Assembly: GCA_001887945.1 (NCBI GenBank)
Contig: LDOQ01000005.1
Coordinates: 62,001 to 126,000 of the forward strand
Direction of reading: 5' to 3'
Origin: Spraguea lophii
Lineage: Eukaryota > Microsporidia > Spragueidae
Length of the DNA stretch: 64,000 bases
Position 1 is the stretch's first letter, and each line of letters opens with the position of its first letter. The notes beneath the pieces were generated by a model. The model worked only from the letters and a program-made list of their open reading frames with translations. It was not told the origin of the DNA and made no database searches. Positions 59,879 through 64,000 of the stretch are shown one piece after another. The position numbers and the translations under genes were made by a program.

Positions 59879-60850
59879 TTAGTAAAATACACTTTTATCT
59901 ACAATTACTCCTTCTCTTTCAAATATTTCTTTTAAATCATCTAATTTCTTAATATCTTTCTTGTCAGATACAATATCATTTATAACTTCTAACAACAAAA
60001 TAGCTGTAGAATTCTTATTTCCCTTTAATTTCTTTGCATCTTCAATAATTCCTGATAAACATTTATTCATATCCGCCATCTCTTCAACAGTTTCTTTTGT
60101 AAAATTTTTAATATTGTCCATTATTTTATCTTTCTCATTTTCCATTTCTGTTATTTTTTCTTTGTAATTTTCTAATTTTGCAATATAAAATTTCTTTTCA
60201 ACCTCTGTTACATATTTCCCCCTAGATTTTACTATTTCATCATTTTCATCAATCAATCCACTGATTTCTAAAATAGTCTCATCCATTTCATCTATTAGTT
60301 TTTTCCCCTTAACAGTAGAATTTTTAACAAGATTGATATTTTTCTTTGCAACATTCCATGGTTTATGATTTTCTAATATTTTCTTAATTTCCACTTTCTC
60401 TTTACTACTACTTCGAGTTTCATATTTTTTATTTTCATAAACATTATCTTTTCTCGTAATAGAATCATATTTATAATTTTTATCTACCACAATATTTTCC
60501 ACTTGATTTTTATATCCAATATCATTTACTGGTGTAATCTCATTAGTATAATCTTCATTTATACTCGTCATCTGATAATCTTCTCCAATAGTATAATCAG
60601 AACGGTCCAAACTATCTTTCAAGGTTTTTGTAACCAAATGTTTAAGTTTGTCTTTCCTAGCAAACAAACCATACTTTCTACCTTTACAATTAAAATATCG
60701 TTTATTGTTATAACATCCATCATTTGTTCCTACAGGAGATGTAAGTGCTATACCAACCCATTCCCCTTCTTTTCCTCTTAATTTTCCAATATATCGTATA
60801 GTTCCAACATATTTATCTCCAATAGCTATACTATCATTAATTTGAAACAT
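59879..60850 (-). CDS. CAP-Gly domain protein with coiled coil
   Basis: A 323-residue protein. A CAP-Gly domain fills residues 1-70: GTIRYIGKL, GEWVGIAL, then G-T-N-D-G in place of the usual G-K-N-D-G, and YFNCKGRKYGLFARKDKL. The rest is a Lys/Glu coiled coil from about 150 to 290 with a disordered Asn/Lys/Ser linker before it. CAP-Gly domains bind the EEY/F tails of tubulin, EB1 and CLIP-170, and the Lys of GKNDG normally contacts that tail, so binding may be altered. Candidates include dynactin p150 or a CLIP-like plus-end factor. CCC directly precedes the ATG on the minus strand. Convergent with the MscS gene with 31 bases between stops. Confidence 0.88.
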   Translation of the reverse strand: MFQINDSIAIGDKYVGTIRYIGKLRGKEGEWVGIALTSPVGTNDGCYNNKRYFNCKGRKYGLFARKDKLKHLVTKTLKDSLDRSDYTIGEDYQMTSINEDYTNEITPVNDIGYKNQVENIVVDKNYKYDSITRKDNVYENKKYETRSSSKEKVEIKKILENHKPWNVAKKNINLVKNSTVKGKKLIDEMDETILEISGLIDENDEIVKSRGKYVTEVEKKFYIAKLENYKEKITEMENEKDKIMDNIKNFTKETVEEMADMNKCLSGIIEDAKKLKGNKNSTAILLLEVINDIVSDKKDIKKLDDLKEIFEREGVIVDKSVFY

Positions 60851-62128
60851 GGGTTTATATTTATTTGTAATTCTTAGATTTTATAAAAATAATGAAGTTA
60901 AATATTTATAACATTCATAAGCTATGGTATTTTATAAAATAATAAATATTATAAATTTTAAAGAAAATATATATTATAAAGATTAATAAATCATTATAAT
61001 TCTCAGATTATAATGTTTATGTGTAAAAGAGTAATTTAGAAAAAGGACGAGATAAAGTTGTATAGAATATTTTTTTAAAATCTTAAAGTAACATCTTATA
61101 AAAATAATATATTATCTTAATTAAATTTATAATAATATTAAGAATATAACTTTAAACATTTCTGTTTATTTCGGGTATTAAATGTAAAATGTATTCATCT
61201 CTTTCTATTATGGTGAATTATGAAAAAATATCTGTGTAAATTATCATATACTGTTTTTATCAATAATTTAAAAATATCTATATATATTTAAGGACCTGAA
61301 GTTTTTAAATGATATCACAGTATATTAGTATATTATTTTATATATTATATAACTAGCATTATATTGAAACAATTAATATATTAAAATTATGGCTTTGGAT
61401 CTTAATAAAAAAATATTATGTATATTTATTGATTTATTTCATATTATAGAATTATATCTATAAATTAACTCGGATACAAATTTAATCCACGATTATCGCA
61501 AATAAAATGCTTTATTTTTAGTTTTATTGAGGTTAAAACCAACTTATTATACAGATTTATAATCAAATAAGAAAAAAAACAAAATATGTTTTCCGATTTT
61601 AAAGAAATGATACATATTTTATAATATTTTATATATAATCGATTGTAGTATCACAAATATAATTATCCGTAACATATGCAATTCATGTAATTCCACTTGA
61701 GTTAGCTGTTAGTTTCAGCTAAAATAGTTCGATAAAAAATATATTATTAATCATGTCAATATAATTTTTTTATTTTTGAAAATAATTATTAAATAGCCAG
61801 AAAAAACATCATACTATAAAATCTTGTCGCAAAGAAGTATCTTCTTACTTTTGAATGGTTGTTTAAATATATAAAAAGTGAACAAATATGGATAGAAATA
61901 TTAAAAACCCCGATGTTCAATGGAATATTATTTGAAATGTTTTTTAGATCATTTTGGTATTATATAAATATTACACATCTAAAGATAATTTATAAAAATA
62001 TAAAAAATAATAGCAATTTTTAATTACTACAATAATAAATTTCAATACTTTTTATTAACATTAAAATAAATATCGCTTACTTATTAGTACGCAATACTTT
62101 CAGAAAGTATAGTTAAATATATAATTTC
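60851..62128. other. Intergenic DNA, no gene seen
   Basis: About 1.3 kb between the CAP-Gly gene start and the LRR gene end. A small perfect hairpin (TTAGCTG/CAGCTAA, 61702-61722) is present. No RNA gene, repeat copy or convincing open frame was recognised. Confidence 0.4.
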
Positions 62129-64000
62129 TCATAAAATTGAACACATACGATTAAATAAGCGTCTTCTGCCTTGATGCAATCGACTTATTCTAGAAGATGG
62201 TTTCTTATAAAGATATCCCATCCACTTTAAAAGTAAATGTGTACCCTCATTTTCCAATTGTATATATCCATTCGGATCAGTATCATCCTGAATAAATTCG
62301 AATAGATCATTCATTCGAATATCTTCATTATAAATAGAAGTAACATATTCTCCTAACAGGTTGTATAACTTGAAACCGGATTCTTTATCTCTCAAGAATT
62401 TGTTAATTTCAGCTCTTATTGTTTGATAAGTAAACCTATTAAAAAATTCTCTAGCTATATATTTTTTATCATGAAGTTCTTGTACAATCGACATATTCCC
62501 ATATAAATTTATTTCTTTCTGAAATCCAAGTTCCTCAGATAATTTATTTTTCCAGTTCAAAAATACTTCTATTTCTTCTATTTCTCCTCGGCCTGTTGTA
62601 ATAGCTTTAAGTATGTCAATCTTAAAGTTTGCAATTATTTCCATTATTATATGTTCAGCATTACTACAGTCATTTCCTAATTTTAATCTCATATACGCTT
62701 CTATAACTGCTTCACATTGTCCATCTAAACATGGAACATCATCATTTGTAGTATAGGAATTAAATTTTAATCCATGTAAAAGTCTAACAAGCGTGTCATC
62801 TATAAAATCTTTTCTTTCTGGTAACATCTTAAACATTATCATAACAATCGATTCTAAATAATTAATAATAGATTTTCTTTTTTGAACATCGATAGAAGAT
62901 GTATTTTCATGAAAAGCGATATCCTCATATAAATAGTATACATCTATTCTTCTCATCAAAAAGGCTAATTTTTCTTCTTCTTTATAAGGTTTTACTTCTT
63001 GGAAAATACCATATAACATGGATTTAATCTGGTTTTTTGTTTTCGTGTGTTTCTTTGGTTTAAATGGGATACACAATTTTATTATATCTAAATTCAATCG
63101 TTCGTTAATAGGTATATCAAGATTTTGATAAAACATTTTAATATTTAAATCAAGATTGATGTCGTCAGGAACTATGAGTTCGGGTAATATTACATCGCTA
63201 TTATATCTGATATTTCTTAAAAGATCGGGATGTACTTGGTCAATAGTAATTAATTCGGGATTTTGAATGTCTGTATTTATTTGTCGAAGTAAAGGATTTT
63301 GAAATAAATCAATTGAAACATTTCTATTACTAATATTATTTATCCCAGCAGGAAGTAATTCTATATCATTTTTATATAACATTAGATTTCGAAGCGTTGG
63401 GATATCAAATATATTCTTATCAATATTAACTATTTGGTTATGAGATAACTCTAATAATTCTAAAGAACTATTTGTTCCAAAAACATTTTTGAGTTCGACT
63501 ATTCGATTATTATTTGCTATAAAAACTGTTAAATTGGTTAACTTAAATATAGTATTGGGGATGTTAGCCAAATAGCAGTTAGATAAATTTAAATACTTAA
63601 TTTTTGAAATAGCCGACGCATTCTCAAATATATCAATACTACCATCAAACCGTTCTGAACATCTAATAATTAATTTTTCTATATTATTATAATAGAAAAT
63701 ATTTGCCAATACACTTATATTTTTAAGCTCTAAATTAAGATAACTTGGTCCACTTCTTGTATGATGATATTTCTCAATTTCTGTGAGTACATTATTAAAT
63801 ATAATGAGATATTTTAACTGTTTTAATTTTAAAATATTATTATCAAGTTTATAAAGTCTATTGACGGATAAATCAAGAGATACCAAACTTTGTAACGCAT
63901 TATCAGAAATTGAACATTGCTGTATTTTGTTATTTCGAATACACAATTCTAACATATTATTAAATATGCTATTATCAATATTTATTATTTTAATACGGTT
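62129..64000 (-). CDS. Leucine-rich repeat protein, 5' end beyond the window
   Basis: The minus-strand frame stays open from the stop at 62129 to the right edge, so the gene is cut by the window. The first internal ATG is at 63955, but 15 more codons upstream are open and themselves read like an LRR (N-x-I-x-x-I-N-I-D-N-S-I-F). At least 620 residues are visible. The first 250 or so are leucine-rich repeats with L-x-x-L-x-L-S-x-N-x-I cores, for example SLDLSVNRL, YLNLSNC and LLELSHNQI. The remaining 350 are helical, without a recognised domain, and contain HENTSSIDVQKRKSI and a basic C-terminus (SRISRLHQGRRRLFNR). Any signal peptide would lie outside the window. It probably belongs to a lineage-specific LRR family; it is only loosely similar to the 9.1-kb LRR protein. 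Confidence 0.78.
   Translation of the reverse strand, partial: NRIKIINIDNSIFNNMLELCIRNNKIQQCSISDNALQSLVSLDLSVNRLYKLDNNILKLKQLKYLIIFNNVLTEIEKYHHTRSGPSYLNLELKNISVLANIFYYNNIEKLIIRCSERFDGSIDIFENASAISKIKYLNLSNCYLANIPNTIFKLTNLTVFIANNNRIVELKNVFGTNSSLELLELSHNQIVNIDKNIFDIPTLRNLMLYKNDIELLPAGINNISNRNVSIDLFQNPLLRQINTDIQNPELITIDQVHPDLLRNIRYNSDVILPELIVPDDINLDLNIKMFYQNLDIPINERLNLDIIKLCIPFKPKKHTKTKNQIKSMLYGIFQEVKPYKEEEKLAFLMRRIDVYYLYEDIAFHENTSSIDVQKRKSIINYLESIVMIMFKMLPERKDFIDDTLVRLLHGLKFNSYTTNDDVPCLDGQCEAVIEAYMRLKLGNDCSNAEHIIMEIIANFKIDILKAITTGRGEIEEIEVFLNWKNKLSEELGFQKEINLYGNMSIVQELHDKKYIAREFFNRFTYQTIRAEINKFLRDKESGFKLYNLLGEYVTSIYNEDIRMNDLFEFIQDDTDPNGYIQLENEGTHLLLKWMGYLYKKPSSRISRLHQGRRRLFNRMCSIL

Noticed and set aside
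1..64000. CRISPR arrays, bacterial operons, prophages or ribosome binding sites
   Set aside because: Gene content is eukaryotic and the repeats seen are dispersed or simple tandem ones without the regular repeat-spacer pattern; CCC before ATG is not a Shine-Dalgarno sequence.

Overview
The window looks like nuclear DNA of a microsporidian, an obligate intracellular parasite related to fungi. It is extremely AT-rich. The genes lack visible introns, and many have a CCC block within about 25 bases before the start ATG, a known microsporidian start signal. Convergent genes are 28 to 51 bases apart. The conserved proteins are eukaryotic, and several are shorter than in fungi or swollen by Asn/Asp-rich insertions. 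The species cannot be named from the sequence.

The window has two compartments. The left part (1 to about 33.8 kb) is gene-poor and full of decayed mobile DNA: three Merlin (IS1595/ISXO2-like) transposase relics counting one at 41.5-42.3 kb, Ty3/gypsy reverse-transcriptase fragments near 4.5-5.9 kb, an unclassified 300-bp repeat, and seven of the nine copies of a tRNA-derived SINE-like retroposon. Genes here are a secreted LRR protein (9.1 kb), a DDX60-like helicase (12 kb), a GATA-finger factor (18.3 kb), a phosphatidylinositol transfer protein (22.3 kb), a glycerol-3-phosphate dehydrogenase homologue that seems to lack its catalytic residues (24.7 kb), tRNA-Thr, and four unassigned genes (26.4-31.4 kb).

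The right part (33.8-60.9 kb) is denser and mostly housekeeping: ribosomal proteins eL21 and uS4, a homeodomain factor, a PP2A B55 subunit, a Qa-type SNARE, an eIF3b-like factor, the ribosome-assembly GTPase BMS1, nucleoporin Nup155/Nup170, a minimal Ctr copper transporter, a protein kinase, TRAPP subunit Trs20/sedlin, an EF-hand MscS channel and a CAP-Gly protein, plus three unrecognised proteins. A second LRR protein (62.1 kb) runs off the right edge.

The most striking find is the SINE family. The copy at 20750-21250 has RNA polymerase III A and B boxes, an A-rich 3' end and a perfect 16-bp target-site duplication. Other copies are progressively eroded, and no LINE partner is visible in the window. 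A second pattern is that the CCC start motif is present on nearly all conserved genes but missing or reduced on secreted, membrane and lineage-specific ones.
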